A stretch of 64,000 nt of DNA from Chitinophagales bacterium (GCA_020636495.1 JACJXQ010000008.1:2294001-2358000), one strand, 5' to 3'; shown: positions 18,742 to 27,851, numbered from the stretch's first letter. Numbers and translations are program-made. Notes: a model not told the origin generated them from the letters alone.

Positions 18742-20193
18742 TTATAGTTTTATCTCGTTGCCGAGGTAATAATCAATGACCTTTAATTTAAATATAAGGT
18801 CATATTTTGCACTGGTCTTGTTGGCTGCAGCTCTGTACCAGTTATTTTTTGTCACCAGGTATTCTACAGTATTGGTCAGCCCCAGCTCATTACGTTTTTG
18901 TGCATATTGATAAGCTTTCTCTGCTGCTTCGGCAGCGCGTACAGATGACAGGTATTTCTGCAATGAATTACGTGCGTCATTCTGTGCTTTATATACATCC
19001 TGCTTCAGTTTCAGCTCTGCCTGGTCCAGGCTCAACTGCTGGTTAAGCATATTTATTTTTGCCTTACTTACATTCGTCTGTGCCGACCAGCCATTAAACA
19101 AGGGTATGTTCACCCCTAGCGAAATTGATTGCCTGAAGTTGTTGTCAAGTTGTTTGCCCAACGGCAGCGTACTGGTAGTAAATACCGGGCTGGCCTGGTA
19201 CACCTGGTAGGCGCTTTTATTTACAGAATCATAAGCGAATGTACCCTGTACCGCATCATTTGTAACACCGGTAACGGTATAGTCCTTATTCAGTGTTGAA
19301 TAGTTAGTACCAGCCTGTGCGCTCAACGATAGTTGCGGCAGCAATGCACCTTTGGCTGCCGAATAGCCTTTCCTTGCAGCCTTCAAACGCATTTCTGCAG
19401 CATACACGTTGGGCAGTTTCTTTTCTGCGGCTGCATAGATTTCTTCCGGTTGCAGGTAAGCATTGGCAAAATCATTATGTACATTTATATCCGGTATCAC
19501 AGGTACAAATGTCTCTTCAAAATCCAGGTTCAACAGTGCTTTTATATCTAATAATGCTGCATTTTCTTCAGACATGGCGGCAATAAGGTTGGCGCTGTCT
19601 GTTGCTAATTGAGATTCAAGCTGCACAAGGTTTAGTTCGGGCAGTCTTCCAGCTTCCACAAAACTGCGGGTCTGTCCCAACTGTTCAGCCGAAACCTGCA
19701 CTTGTTGCTCATTGATCTTCACCTGTTCCTGCGCCATCAGCAATCTCAGGAAGCCTGTTGCCACATTCAGCGAAACATCATTCTTCAGCTTTTCCAGGTC
19801 TTTATTGGCGGCCTCAAAGCTATATCTGCTCTGTGCTATGCGGTTGCGTTTCTGAAACCAGCCAAACAGCAGCACATCTGCATTACCGCTAAGGCTCATA
19901 AAGTCATAACTGCTGCCGTTAACGAATTGGTTAGTTGTCGGGTCGATAGAACGTCCGTAACTACGTCCATAGCCTGTAGAAACATTCACATTAGGCAATT
20001 GAGACAACCGGTTCTGTTGCAAGGTCAGCTTTTCCAACCTTGCGTTCAGTACATTTTGCTGTATAGATATATTATGGTCTATAGCATAATGCACCGCACG
20101 CTGCAAGGTCCATTCGCCATTGTTTTGTGCTGAAACACCTGAAACGGTAAACAATAAGATCAACAGGGCCATTGCCCTGAACATATGCTTCAT
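18742..20193 (-). CDS. TolC-family outer membrane efflux protein
   Basis: A 483-residue outer membrane channel for efflux or type I secretion. The signal peptide (MKHMFRAMALLILLF onward) is cleaved after about residue 23 (VSAQ). The two alpha-hairpin repeats of the OEP family are visible: first half NNGEWTLQRAVHYAIDHNISI ... NVATGFLRLLMAQEQVKINEQ (broken here into shorter cues WTLQRAV and AQEQVKI), second half SISLGVNIPLFNGW and QAELKLKQDVYKAQNDA. I chose the ATG at 20193 because it begins a clean signal peptide. A TATTTTTG element lies only 5 bases before it. Its partners (adaptor, pump) are not adjacent; an RND adaptor is encoded 10 kb away. Confidence 0.92.
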   Translation of the reverse strand: MKHMFRAMALLILLFTVSGVSAQNNGEWTLQRAVHYAIDHNISIQQNVLNARLEKLTLQQNRLSQLPNVNVSTGYGRSYGRSIDPTTNQFVNGSSYDFMSLSGNADVLLFGWFQKRNRIAQSRYSFEAANKDLEKLKNDVSLNVATGFLRLLMAQEQVKINEQQVQVSAEQLGQTRSFVEAGRLPELNLVQLESQLATDSANLIAAMSEENAALLDIKALLNLDFEETFVPVIPDINVHNDFANAYLQPEEIYAAAEKKLPNVYAAEMRLKAARKGYSAAKGALLPQLSLSAQAGTNYSTLNKDYTVTGVTNDAVQGTFAYDSVNKSAYQVYQASPVFTTSTLPLGKQLDNNFRQSISLGVNIPLFNGWSAQTNVSKAKINMLNQQLSLDQAELKLKQDVYKAQNDARNSLQKYLSSVRAAEAAEKAYQYAQKRNELGLTNTVEYLVTKNNWYRAAANKTSAKYDLIFKLKVIDYYLGNEIKL

Positions 20194-20263
20194 GGTGCAA
20201 AAATAACTTAATTTAACTTCGTAAGAGATATAGTAATACACAGTTATGTGTTAATGCTTTTCT

Positions 20264-20737
20264 TTATTTTTTCTCATCAGTCAGTTCCTTGCAATCATTA
20301 TCCTCTTCCTCTTCGGCTCCCGGTGTTTCTATGATTATCTGGGGAACAGTTCCCTGTGCGTTGCTGTTTTTCATAGCCTCCATATACTCCTTATACCCGC
20401 CAAACTGGGCCATAAGCTGGTAGCCTGTGCGGGAGAGTTTAAGTTTACCTGCATTACCAAAACCTGCTACAGGGTTCACCAGGCCGGAGTTGATCATCAC
20501 CTCCCACAATCTTTCTGACTCTACATACGGTATCTTGATATTGGCATTTTTATAAATGTCCGTTTCTACATTCAGCGTATCTATATGAGAATTGTAGTAC
20601 AGGGCTTTCAGCACAATGTCTATAATTGCGATATCAATATCATTCCTGTCAATAGGAGCTGCCTTTATCTCTGCCTTCTTCAGTTTATTGGCCCTGTTAT
20701 GGTGCCTGGATAATTTCGTTACTCGCGCTTCTTTCAT
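20264..20737 (-). CDS. Conserved-looking hypothetical protein, 157 aa
   Basis: I do not recognise a named family. The N-terminus is very basic (KLSRHHNRANKLKKAEIKA), the centre (about 40-120) is predicted helical and resembles a small winged-helix or coiled-coil module with the phrase SERLWEVMINSGLVNP, and the C-terminus is acidic (EEEEDNDCKEL). There is no signal peptide. It begins a minus-strand run that continues with the TolC-family gene 70 bases later, and is divergent from the amidohydrolase fusion. A DNA-binding or adaptor role is possible but not supported beyond the charge pattern. Confidence 0.68.
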   Translation of the reverse strand: MKEARVTKLSRHHNRANKLKKAEIKAAPIDRNDIDIAIIDIVLKALYYNSHIDTLNVETDIYKNANIKIPYVESERLWEVMINSGLVNPVAGFGNAGKLKLSRTGYQLMAQFGGYKEYMEAMKNSNAQGTVPQIIIETPGAEEEEDNDCKELTDEKK

Positions 20738-20913
20738 TATTATGTTATACCCGATAATAGAAGCTGCAATTTAGGCTTTATTAATGGTTTTCAGACTAAC
20801 TGGCCGGCAGCCGCCTTAAAAGTAGCCATTTGAAGATTAGTTGCCTCACTCCCCCTTCTTTTGCCCCTGTACTCATCCGTCGCTTTTTCTATCTTTAACC
20901 CAAATTGTACCAT

Positions 20914-23900
20914 ATGTCTTTCAGAACATTATTGATATTATTATTGCTGCCCCTGAGTCTTTTAGCAGATGATAAAAAGAAGAAATGGGATATTGAGAAC
21001 CCCGGAGGACCTCAGAAAGAAGTAGCCTTTACTGTTAACGAAGGCACGTGGATGAACCTTGACATCTCTCCTGATGGCAAACAGATAGTGTTCGACCTGT
21101 TGGGTGATATATACATCATGCCAGCTGCAGGGGGCAATGCTACAGTAATAAGGCAAGGAAAAGCCATGGAAGTACAGCCCCGTTTCAGCCCGGACGGTAA
21201 ACAGATCTGCTTTACATCTGATGCAGGTGGCGGCGACAACGTATGGATAATGGACAGAGATGGGAAAAATGCCCGCCAGGTAACAAAAGAATCCTTCCGT
21301 CTGCTGAACAATGGCGTATGGACACCCGACGGTATGTACATCATTGCTCGCAAGCACTTCACTTCTACCCGCTCATTGGGAGCAGGAGAAATGTGGATGT
21401 ACCATATTCGCGGCGGCAATGGCCTGCAACTGACCAAACGCAAGAACGACCAACAGGACGTGAACGAACCATGCGTTTCCCCTGACGGACGTTATGTGTA
21501 CTACAGTGAAGATGTATATCCCGGTGGACATTTTGAATACAACAAAGACCCCAACAACCAGATATTCGTCATTAACCGCTTTGACAGGAAGAAAGGCACT
21601 ACAGAAAGAGTAACCGGCGGACCGGGTGGTGCCGTGCGCCCGCAGGTATCGCACAACGGGAAACTACTGGCCTTTGTTAAAAGGGTAAGAACCAAAACTG
21701 TTTTATTCCTGCGCAATATAGAAACAGGCGACGAATGGCCTGTTTACGACAAACTATCAAAAGACCAGCAGGAAGCATGGACCACTTTCGGCATTTATCC
21801 CGGCTTCGCTTGGACGCCTGATGACAGCCACATCATTATATGGGCGGGAGGTAAGATCATGAATATTGATGCGAATGCTGTGAACAAAGCGACAGTGATA
21901 CCTTTCTCCTGCGATGTAAACAATAAGATATCCGAAGTAGTAAGGGTGAAACAAGATATAGATAAAGATGAGTTCAAAGTACATGTGATCCGCCAGGCCG
22001 TTACATCACCCGACGGCAAATACCTTGTCTTTAGTGCGCTGGGACATATCTACAAAAAGCAACTACCCAACGGTACACCCGAACGTATCACTACTTCTGA
22101 AGAGCTTGAGTACGACCCTTCATTCTCTCCTGATGGTAAATATCTTGTTTATACTACATGGAGCGATGTTGCCGGGGGCAGCATCTGTAAAGTAAAAACG
22201 GATCGCGGCAACCCAGAAAGGCTGACCACTAAGAAAGGTATCTTCCGCACTCCTTCATTTTCGCACGATGGCAAATGGCTGGTGTACGAACGCGAAGGAG
22301 GCAGCAACATACTCGGCCCCGCGCACACTTCAAAACCCGGCATCTACTACATGCCTGCCGATGGTGGCGACGAAACTTTTGTCACCAATAGTGGCAGCGA
22401 ACCTTCTTTCAGCAAAGACGATAAACGTATCTACTACCTCTCAGGTGGAGGGCTTGAAAAATCATACAACTGGTGTAAGACAGACGGAGAGGATGAGCGC
22501 ACTATATTCACAACAAAATACGCACAACATTTCACCGTATCTCCCGATGAACAATGGATAGCCTATACCGACCTGTACCAGGTGTACATAGCGGCATTCC
22601 CACACACGGGCAAAGCTATCACTATCGGCAGCGACAGTTCAGACTTTCCCCTGAGACGTGTGTCAAAAGATGCGGGGTACAACCTGCACTGGAGTGGCAA
22701 CGGGAAAATGCTGCACTATACCCTCGGAGGTCAGTACTATACCATCAACCTTCAGGACCTGTTCGAATTTGTTGGTGGCAAACCTGACTCCTCTTTTAGT
22801 ATTCCGGCAAAAGGCACTCCTGTTGGTTTAATAGCGAAAACAGACAAACCACAGGGTAAGATCGCCTTTACCAACGCCCGCATCATCACTATGGAGAAAG
22901 ACGGTGTGATAGAGAATGGCACCATCGTAATAGAAGGCAACAAGATAATAGCCATTGGCAAAACCGAAGAAATGACCATACCCACAGGTACAAAAGAAAT
23001 AGACTGCAGCGGTAAAACCATTACACCCGGCTTTATTGATGCGCATGCACATGCGGGGCATTTCCACTCCGGCATTGTGCCCGAAAAGCATTGGCCATAT
23101 TATGCCAACCTTGCTTATGGTGTCACTACCATGCACGACCCTTCTGCCAACAGTGAATTTGTATTTGCACAAAGCGAGATGGTGAAAGCAGGTAAAATGG
23201 TAGGACCGCGTGTATTCTCTACTGGCACGATTCTGTATGGTGCCGATGGCGACTTCAAAGCTGTTATTAATTCATTGGACGATGCTAAAAGTGCCTTGAT
23301 ACGTACCCATGCCTTCGGGGCGTTTAGTGTTAAAAGCTACAACCAGCCACGCCGTGAGCAACGCCAGATGGTGATAGAAGCCGCACGCGAACTAAAGATG
23401 GAAGTAGTACCGGAGGGCGGTTCCTTCTTCTTCCACAACATAAGCATGATACTGGACGGACACACGACAATTGAGCACAACCTGCCCATCGCACCGTTGT
23501 ACGATGATGTAGTACAGTTGTGGAAACGCTCAGAAACGGCCAATACACCTACGCTCATTGTATCATACGGCAGCCTGAGCGGCGAGTACTACTGGTACCA
23601 GCACAGCAATGTATGGGAGAAAGAAAGACTGTTACGCTTTACTCCACGCTCTGTAATCGACACCCGCAGCCGCCACCGTGTTATGGCACCCGAAGAGGAG
23701 TATGAGAACGGACACATACTGGTATCTGAAAGCCTTAAAAAGCTCAGCGATGCGGGCGTCACCATCAACATGGGAGCGCACGGGCAACTACAGGGCCTTG
23801 GCGCGCACTGGGAAATATGGATGATGGCACAGGGCGGAATGACACCGATGGAAGCATTGCGTACGGCAACTGTTAACCCGGCCAAAAGCCTGGGATTGGA

Positions 23901-24147
23901 CGAATATGTTGGCTCATTAAAACCCGGCAAACTGGCCGACCTGCTTGTGATGGACAAAAACCCGCTGGACAATATCCGCAATACAGAAAGTATTAAATAC
24001 ACTGTGGTAAATGGCCGCCTGTACGATGCCGAGACGATGAATGAAGTGGGCAACTATGATAAAAAACATTCTCCTTTCTATTGGGAGCTGAATAAAAATG
24101 CAGGTTCATTCCCCTGGTACGAAGCAGAGACGCATGGGGATGATTAG
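20914..24147 (+). CDS. Exported TolB-like beta-propeller fused to an amidohydrolase
   Basis: A 1077-residue exported protein with two parts. After a signal peptide (about residues 1-18, ending LLAD) the first ~630 residues form PD40/WD40-like propeller blades with repeated SPDGK and related phrases (ISPDGKQIVF, FSPDGKQICF, SPDGRYVYY, SPDGKYLVF). The rest is a metal-dependent amidohydrolase: ITPGFIDAHAHAG is the metal-binding HxH strand, GVTTMHDP, IEHNLP and the late MGAHGQLQG supply further ligands, and GSLKPGKLADLLVMDKNPL ends the fold as in dihydroorotase/imidazolonepropionase relatives. The ATG at 20914 is preferred over an upstream TTG because it opens the signal peptide. The likely job is periplasmic hydrolysis of a peptide or cyclic amide. 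Confidence 0.9.
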   Translation: MSFRTLLILLLLPLSLLADDKKKKWDIENPGGPQKEVAFTVNEGTWMNLDISPDGKQIVFDLLGDIYIMPAAGGNATVIRQGKAMEVQPRFSPDGKQICFTSDAGGGDNVWIMDRDGKNARQVTKESFRLLNNGVWTPDGMYIIARKHFTSTRSLGAGEMWMYHIRGGNGLQLTKRKNDQQDVNEPCVSPDGRYVYYSEDVYPGGHFEYNKDPNNQIFVINRFDRKKGTTERVTGGPGGAVRPQVSHNGKLLAFVKRVRTKTVLFLRNIETGDEWPVYDKLSKDQQEAWTTFGIYPGFAWTPDDSHIIIWAGGKIMNIDANAVNKATVIPFSCDVNNKISEVVRVKQDIDKDEFKVHVIRQAVTSPDGKYLVFSALGHIYKKQLPNGTPERITTSEELEYDPSFSPDGKYLVYTTWSDVAGGSICKVKTDRGNPERLTTKKGIFRTPSFSHDGKWLVYEREGGSNILGPAHTSKPGIYYMPADGGDETFVTNSGSEPSFSKDDKRIYYLSGGGLEKSYNWCKTDGEDERTIFTTKYAQHFTVSPDEQWIAYTDLYQVYIAAFPHTGKAITIGSDSSDFPLRRVSKDAGYNLHWSGNGKMLHYTLGGQYYTINLQDLFEFVGGKPDSSFSIPAKGTPVGLIAKTDKPQGKIAFTNARIITMEKDGVIENGTIVIEGNKIIAIGKTEEMTIPTGTKEIDCSGKTITPGFIDAHAHAGHFHSGIVPEKHWPYYANLAYGVTTMHDPSANSEFVFAQSEMVKAGKMVGPRVFSTGTILYGADGDFKAVINSLDDAKSALIRTHAFGAFSVKSYNQPRREQRQMVIEAARELKMEVVPEGGSFFFHNISMILDGHTTIEHNLPIAPLYDDVVQLWKRSETANTPTLIVSYGSLSGEYYWYQHSNVWEKERLLRFTPRSVIDTRSRHRVMAPEEEYENGHILVSESLKKLSDAGVTINMGAHGQLQGLGAHWEIWMMAQGGMTPMEALRTATVNPAKSLGLDEYVGSLKPGKLADLLVMDKNPLDNIRNTESIKYTVVNGRLYDAETMNEVGNYDKKHSPFYWELNKNAGSFPWYEAETHGDD

Positions 24148-24169
24148 AAAAGCTAGACCTTAAAAAAAC

Positions 24170-25360
24170 ATGTCCAAATACATTATTGCCATATTACTCT
24201 CGTTGCTTGTGCATACTGTTGGTGTTGCTCAAGACCTGCAAAGGCTTGAAGAAGACCTCCGGCAGACATATATAACGGATACTAAAGCTCTGACAAAAAA
24301 GGCTCATAAAATATATACTATTGACCCTCTGAATGAAATCGCAACGTGGTACTTAACCTATTCTTATCTGTATATTGGCCAAAAGGATTCATTAGATGCT
24401 TTATATGCCCGCTTAATTAGAGTAGATACAAATAGCCCGGCTCCATATATCATGCGGGCAAAATATCAATACATAGAGGCTAATTACTCCACTGGTGATA
24501 CACAAATGATATATGAACTGCAAAAGGCCATACGGCTGGATAGTAATAATTATGAGGCCAATCGCTTATTAGGTGAGGCTTATTATAGGTCGTTTAATAA
24601 GAAACAGGTGATTGATTATGCCAGACAGAGCAGGTTTTATCTCATTCGTGCAACCCGCTTGGAAAAGCATACTATAGAATATTATAAATACCTAATAATT
24701 CAATTGTCTACACTTTTAGGTGATGATGAAACAGTGAAATACTACAATGAAGTTACAATTGCCACTGACATAGATAGTATGGGTATCCCTAAAAGCAACA
24801 AATACTATTTCCCTTATCAATATGTAGTATCGCTTAAGAACGATTGGACAACAGACAGCACATACGATGTACTAAATATGATTGATGGCGTAAAATTCAC
24901 TTTAGAATGGTATTCAGCTCAATTGTGTGCATTAGAAGAACCATTGTTGTATAGATATAAAGACACTATTGCTTATCGTTTTACCTGGCTGCGGACCTTT
25001 CATCATCCAATTGCTATCAGGATAGAGAACTACCATAACACATACGGTCTGTATTGGAAAGTTGCGAGTGGCGCAGGTGGATATGAACCGGGCAGCATAA
25101 TCATTGACAGAAAGAGAGAACTTACAAAAGAGGAGTGGTTACGATTTACTCACTTAATCAATAGCTGCAATTTCTGGGATATGCCTTATAAAAACCAACG
25201 TATGGGTACTGATGGCGCCGAATGGATAATGGAAGGAATTGAGCAAGGCAACTATCATGTTGCCGAAAGATGGTCACCTGAAAAGTCAGCTTATAAGGAA
25301 TGCTGTCTTTATTTACTTAAATTAACAGGAATGAAAATCAGTAAAGCAGATATATACTAG
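24170..25360 (+). CDS. Exported TPR-like hypothetical protein
   Basis: A 396-residue protein with a signal peptide (about 1-20, ending GVAQ). Residues 25-180 look like tetratricopeptide-type helical repeats (for example IDPLNEIATWYLTYSYLYIG, then LDSNNYEANRLLGEAYYRSF), while the C-terminal half is richer in Trp, Tyr and strands, with WLRTFHHPIAIRIENYHNT. No catalytic motif is evident. It follows the amidohydrolase fusion by 22 bases on the same strand, so it may be co-transcribed with it. Base use is more A+T-rich than in the preceding gene. Function unknown. Confidence 0.72.
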   Translation: MSKYIIAILLSLLVHTVGVAQDLQRLEEDLRQTYITDTKALTKKAHKIYTIDPLNEIATWYLTYSYLYIGQKDSLDALYARLIRVDTNSPAPYIMRAKYQYIEANYSTGDTQMIYELQKAIRLDSNNYEANRLLGEAYYRSFNKKQVIDYARQSRFYLIRATRLEKHTIEYYKYLIIQLSTLLGDDETVKYYNEVTIATDIDSMGIPKSNKYYFPYQYVVSLKNDWTTDSTYDVLNMIDGVKFTLEWYSAQLCALEEPLLYRYKDTIAYRFTWLRTFHHPIAIRIENYHNTYGLYWKVASGAGGYEPGSIIIDRKRELTKEEWLRFTHLINSCNFWDMPYKNQRMGTDGAEWIMEGIEQGNYHVAERWSPEKSAYKECCLYLLKLTGMKISKADIY

Positions 25361-25438
25361 GGATAATCCCCCCACTCGTCCTCGTTTGAAAAGAGAATGT
25401 ACAGGAACGGCGATTGCAAAACCCCACACAACATACCA

Positions 25439-25723
25439 ATGACCAAACAAGCAGCAATAAAAGAGTTATGCATCATTCCGGGGGTTGGCAAGTCCTTAGC
25501 TACCGACCTCTGGAATATAGGCATACGTTCTCTTGCAGAGCTTAAAGGGCAAGACCCTGAACTACTTTACCATCGCTCCAATCAATTTGCAGGTACCCTG
25601 CAAGACAGGTGTGTACTGTACGTATTCAGGTGTGCGGTCTATTTTGCAGATACCCCTGCCGACCAACGCGAATCCGAAAAACTAAAATGGTGGAACTGGA
25701 AAGACAGCCTGTTGCATAAATAA
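25439..25723 (+). CDS. Helix-hairpin-helix protein of the Cdd1/pathogenicity-locus type
   Basis: A 94-residue protein starting MTKQAAIKELCIIPGVGKSLATDL. The IPGVGKSLATDLWNIG stretch is a helix-hairpin-helix that in this family precedes a conserved C-terminal part with CVLYVFRCAVYFADTP and WWNWKD. Such proteins (Pfam family known as Cdd1) are presumed nucleic-acid binding, with no proven function. I chose the ATG at 25439, where the homologous region begins; an ATG 42 bases upstream would add 14 residues of no recognisable character. It is convergent with the flavoprotein gene, only 3 bases from its stop. Confidence 0.85.
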   Translation: MTKQAAIKELCIIPGVGKSLATDLWNIGIRSLAELKGQDPELLYHRSNQFAGTLQDRCVLYVFRCAVYFADTPADQRESEKLKWWNWKDSLLHK

Positions 25724-25726
25724 CCA

Positions 25727-26992
25727 CTATACCACCATATGGTCACCTATCACTTCACTAAGCGCCAGCCCCCAGTGTGGTATCTTGCCGCCCAGCGTAT
25801 AATACATCTGTTTGAAACCCATTTTGAGCGCATACGCGGTCACCCCCGTTTCCAGGTGATTCTCATGACCGCCCCACCACTCGTTCGTGCGCATATAAAA
25901 TCCTTTTATACCGCCCATATCTCCCATACACAGCAGTTCAAATTCAAGCGGTTTTATCTCCCCCTTTATAATGCCCAGTTCTTTGCCTATGGTATTGGCC
26001 AGCACCTCTGCTTCCATATGCCCCAGCGAGCCTATCTTGGGTACGGTAACAGATGCCGCATCGCCTACGGCAAAAATATTAGTATAGTCAGGGTTGCGCA
26101 TATACAGGTCGGTAACCACAAACCCCATATCATCTGTAAATGGTAATTCTTTCAGGAAAGGGTGCGCCTCCCAGTCGGGGAACATGATAGCTATTTCAGC
26201 TTCCTGTGTCGATCCGTCGTTAAACTCTATTCCTCCATCATATACTTTCTTTATACCGTTGGTATTGGCCTTATAGTTATACCCCATATTAGCCATCATG
26301 GGCAGCAGTTGATTCAGTATGGTCTCACCTGCGTCTTCTGCTATCACTTTAGCCGGTGTAGACAGGTAAATGGTAGAGGCATTACCAATGTTTTTCTTTT
26401 CCAGCCAATGGGCCAGGGAGAATGACAGCTCTACGGGAGGCCCCTCACAAGCTGTCATCGCCACGGGCAATCCTTCAGGCAGCTTATCACTTTTACCCTG
26501 GTGAAACACATCCGATGTGATCGCTATCGGACCGCCCTTATAGTCATTGTGCAGGTACCTCCGCAATCTGTTACCCAGGAAGGTATCCGTCACACTGTGT
26601 CCGTTCTCGCTGAACCCGTCTATTTTATCATAGGCCAGGCGATTACCTAATGCTACAACCAGGTAGTCATACTGTATCTTCCTTGTCGGGTGGCCGGGCC
26701 GCTCGTTAGGTTGATAATATACTGTATTGGTATCTGCATCTATCGTCAACACCTCTGCCTGTATAAAACGGCTGCCATCATGCTCTAAAAACGACATGAA
26801 CTTATAATGCAGGTCAATATCCGGATTCACATTCGCCAGTACCTGCAACGGTATATTGGGCACGAAAGTGAGCAACGACTTACGGTCTATGATCGTAATA
26901 TCAGCATGGTCTTTCACCACAGCATGAATATACCTGGCAGTTGTAAGGCCGGCAAAGTTGCATCCGAGTATTACTATATGAGGCTTCGCCAT
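25727..26992 (-). CDS. FAD-dependent pyridine nucleotide-disulphide oxidoreductase (SQR/NDH-2-like)
   Basis: A 421-residue flavoprotein. The N-terminal ILGCNFAGLTTARY is an FAD-binding Rossmann loop of the sulfide:quinone reductase/type II NADH dehydrogenase group, and YTNIFAVGDAASVTVPK is the second flavin site. A cysteine in MTACEGPPVE occupies the position of a redox cysteine of sulfide:quinone reductases; a second conserved cysteine of that family is less clear, so either enzyme type is possible. It probably passes electrons to the quinone pool at the membrane surface. The ATG at 26992 is preferred: an exact TAnnTTTG element lies 40 bases upstream, which would leave a longer start outside the message. 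Confidence 0.85.
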   Translation of the reverse strand: MAKPHIVILGCNFAGLTTARYIHAVVKDHADITIIDRKSLLTFVPNIPLQVLANVNPDIDLHYKFMSFLEHDGSRFIQAEVLTIDADTNTVYYQPNERPGHPTRKIQYDYLVVALGNRLAYDKIDGFSENGHSVTDTFLGNRLRRYLHNDYKGGPIAITSDVFHQGKSDKLPEGLPVAMTACEGPPVELSFSLAHWLEKKNIGNASTIYLSTPAKVIAEDAGETILNQLLPMMANMGYNYKANTNGIKKVYDGGIEFNDGSTQEAEIAIMFPDWEAHPFLKELPFTDDMGFVVTDLYMRNPDYTNIFAVGDAASVTVPKIGSLGHMEAEVLANTIGKELGIIKGEIKPLEFELLCMGDMGGIKGFYMRTNEWWGGHENHLETGVTAYALKMGFKQMYYTLGGKIPHWGLALSEVIGDHMVV

Positions 26993-27031
26993 GTTCTTTG
27001 CTTTTTGTGTATAGCGGATTATTTTATCATC

Positions 27032-27039
27032 CAAAAATA
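27032..27039 (-). promoter_or_regulatory. Candidate -7 element for the flavoprotein gene (TATTTTTG)
   Basis: Exact TAnnTTTG on the minus strand, 40 bases before the chosen ATG. No -33 TTG is found at the normal distance, so confidence is modest. The element also decides between the two possible start codons of the gene. Confidence 0.33.
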
Positions 27040-27156
27040 CCCGTACTGCATTCCTAATATGATGACTGCTATCAAAGCTGTTTATGACAAATGTCAGTTT
27101 ACTACATATTCCTTTTAAATAAATTGCAATGTGTAACTAAAAAAAGCATATATGAA

Positions 27157-27345
27157 ATGAAACGCGCCGGCAGAATAAATAAAGAATGGCACCTGGCTCA
27201 CCCCATGCCCCAAAATGCCAATACCGGTCAACGTATAGCATGGCACCTGGAACATATAAAACATTGTTCCTGTCGTGGCATTCCCGAAAAGCTGCTTGAA
27301 GAAATGAAGAACAGGGGTATTATGATACCTGCCGATAAAAAGTAA
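27157..27345 (+). CDS. Small hypothetical protein, 62 aa, His/Cys-rich
   Basis: Starts MKRAGRINKEWHLAHPMPQN; the middle reads WHLEHIKHCSCRGIP, so four His and two Cys fall close together, and the end is charged (LLEEMKNRGIMIPADKK). The HxxHxxHCxC-like cluster could bind a metal, but no family is known to me. An ATG at 27157 is the first one that opens this conserved-looking region; a more upstream start would add 22 residues without similar character. It has a divergent neighbour (the flavoprotein), so it may share the promoter region between them. Small size and compact, biased composition favour a real gene. Confidence 0.65.
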   Translation: MKRAGRINKEWHLAHPMPQNANTGQRIAWHLEHIKHCSCRGIPEKLLEEMKNRGIMIPADKK

Positions 27346-27374
27346 ATACCCCCGGTAGCACCATCAACTTAAAC

Positions 27375-27405
27375 TTGACAAAACAAACAATTTTACTTAT
27401 TTTTG
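27375..27405 (+). promoter_or_regulatory. Strong promoter candidate (TTG - N20 - TATTTTTG) in the metG upstream gap
   Basis: TTG (27375-27377), 20 bases, then TATTTTTG (27398-27405), both elements exact. Transcription should start near 27412. It sits in an otherwise gene-free interval and lies about 50-65 bases before a terminator hairpin. Confidence 0.5.
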
Positions 27406-27411
27406 CTATAT

Positions 27412-27483
27412 TAATAACAGCTGCCATGACACGACATTTTATATACTCCTGCATGACACTACCCGCCCCCGGCGGGATTTTTT
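27412..27483 (+). ncRNA. Candidate small RNA, about 70 nt, upstream of metG
   Basis: Inferred from signal order only: the promoter at 27375-27405 would start an RNA near 27412, and the hairpin at 27462-27476 followed by a T run would end it near 27483. Inside lies an 8-base direct repeat CATGACAC at 27425-27432 and 27452-27459, in a stretch with little apparent pairing, as often seen for target-binding motifs. No good open reading frame fits. It could alternatively be a leader/attenuator for metG, but metG starts 370 bases further on. Confidence 0.35.
27462..27483 (+). terminator. Intrinsic terminator in the metG upstream gap
   Basis: CCCGCC-CCC-GGCGGG hairpin directly followed by ATTTTTTT on the plus strand. 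It lies 117 bases after the 62-aa gene, so it may end that transcript, the candidate small RNA, or both. Confidence 0.8.
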
Positions 27484-27851
27484 ATACCTGTCTTTTCTTT
27501 TTATTTCCATTTCAGGGAAACAAAAAGAAACAAAACCTCGCACATCATTCATTTACAACACATTACAAATATGCCCGTCAGAATTACAGGAAACAAAACC
27601 AGTCAAAATGGAAACAAAACACGGAACAACAGGAACAAATAAGCGTAACAGGGACGTACAATAGAGGTCTCCCCTTTAGGGGGATAGGGGGAAAATTCAG
27701 CACAATACCTATTTAAACCAGACATCCTTATCAACCGATTACCTCATTAACATATTAACCTTATCAACTAATTAACCTTTTACTCCCCTTAACCCACCAT
27801 CACATGCTACATATTGATTATCTTGCACCCTCAAATACAGAGACTTACAGA
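27484..27851. other. Gene-free stretch before metG
   Basis: Part of a 506-base interval without a convincing gene. It is A-rich on the plus strand, with repeated GGAAACAAAA-like phrases at about 27518-27620, and holds a small C4-TTTA-G4 palindrome with a second G run at 27671-27690. Several AACCTTATCAACTAATTAACC-like purine/pyrimidine phrases follow near 27740-27780. A 113-residue open frame here starts inside the promoter and has low complexity, so I do not call it. Confidence 0.5.

Noticed and set aside
27375..27716. Possible 113-codon gene on the plus strand in the gap before metG
   Set aside because: Its start codon is the -33 TTG of a promoter match and it runs through a terminator hairpin; the composition is low-complexity.
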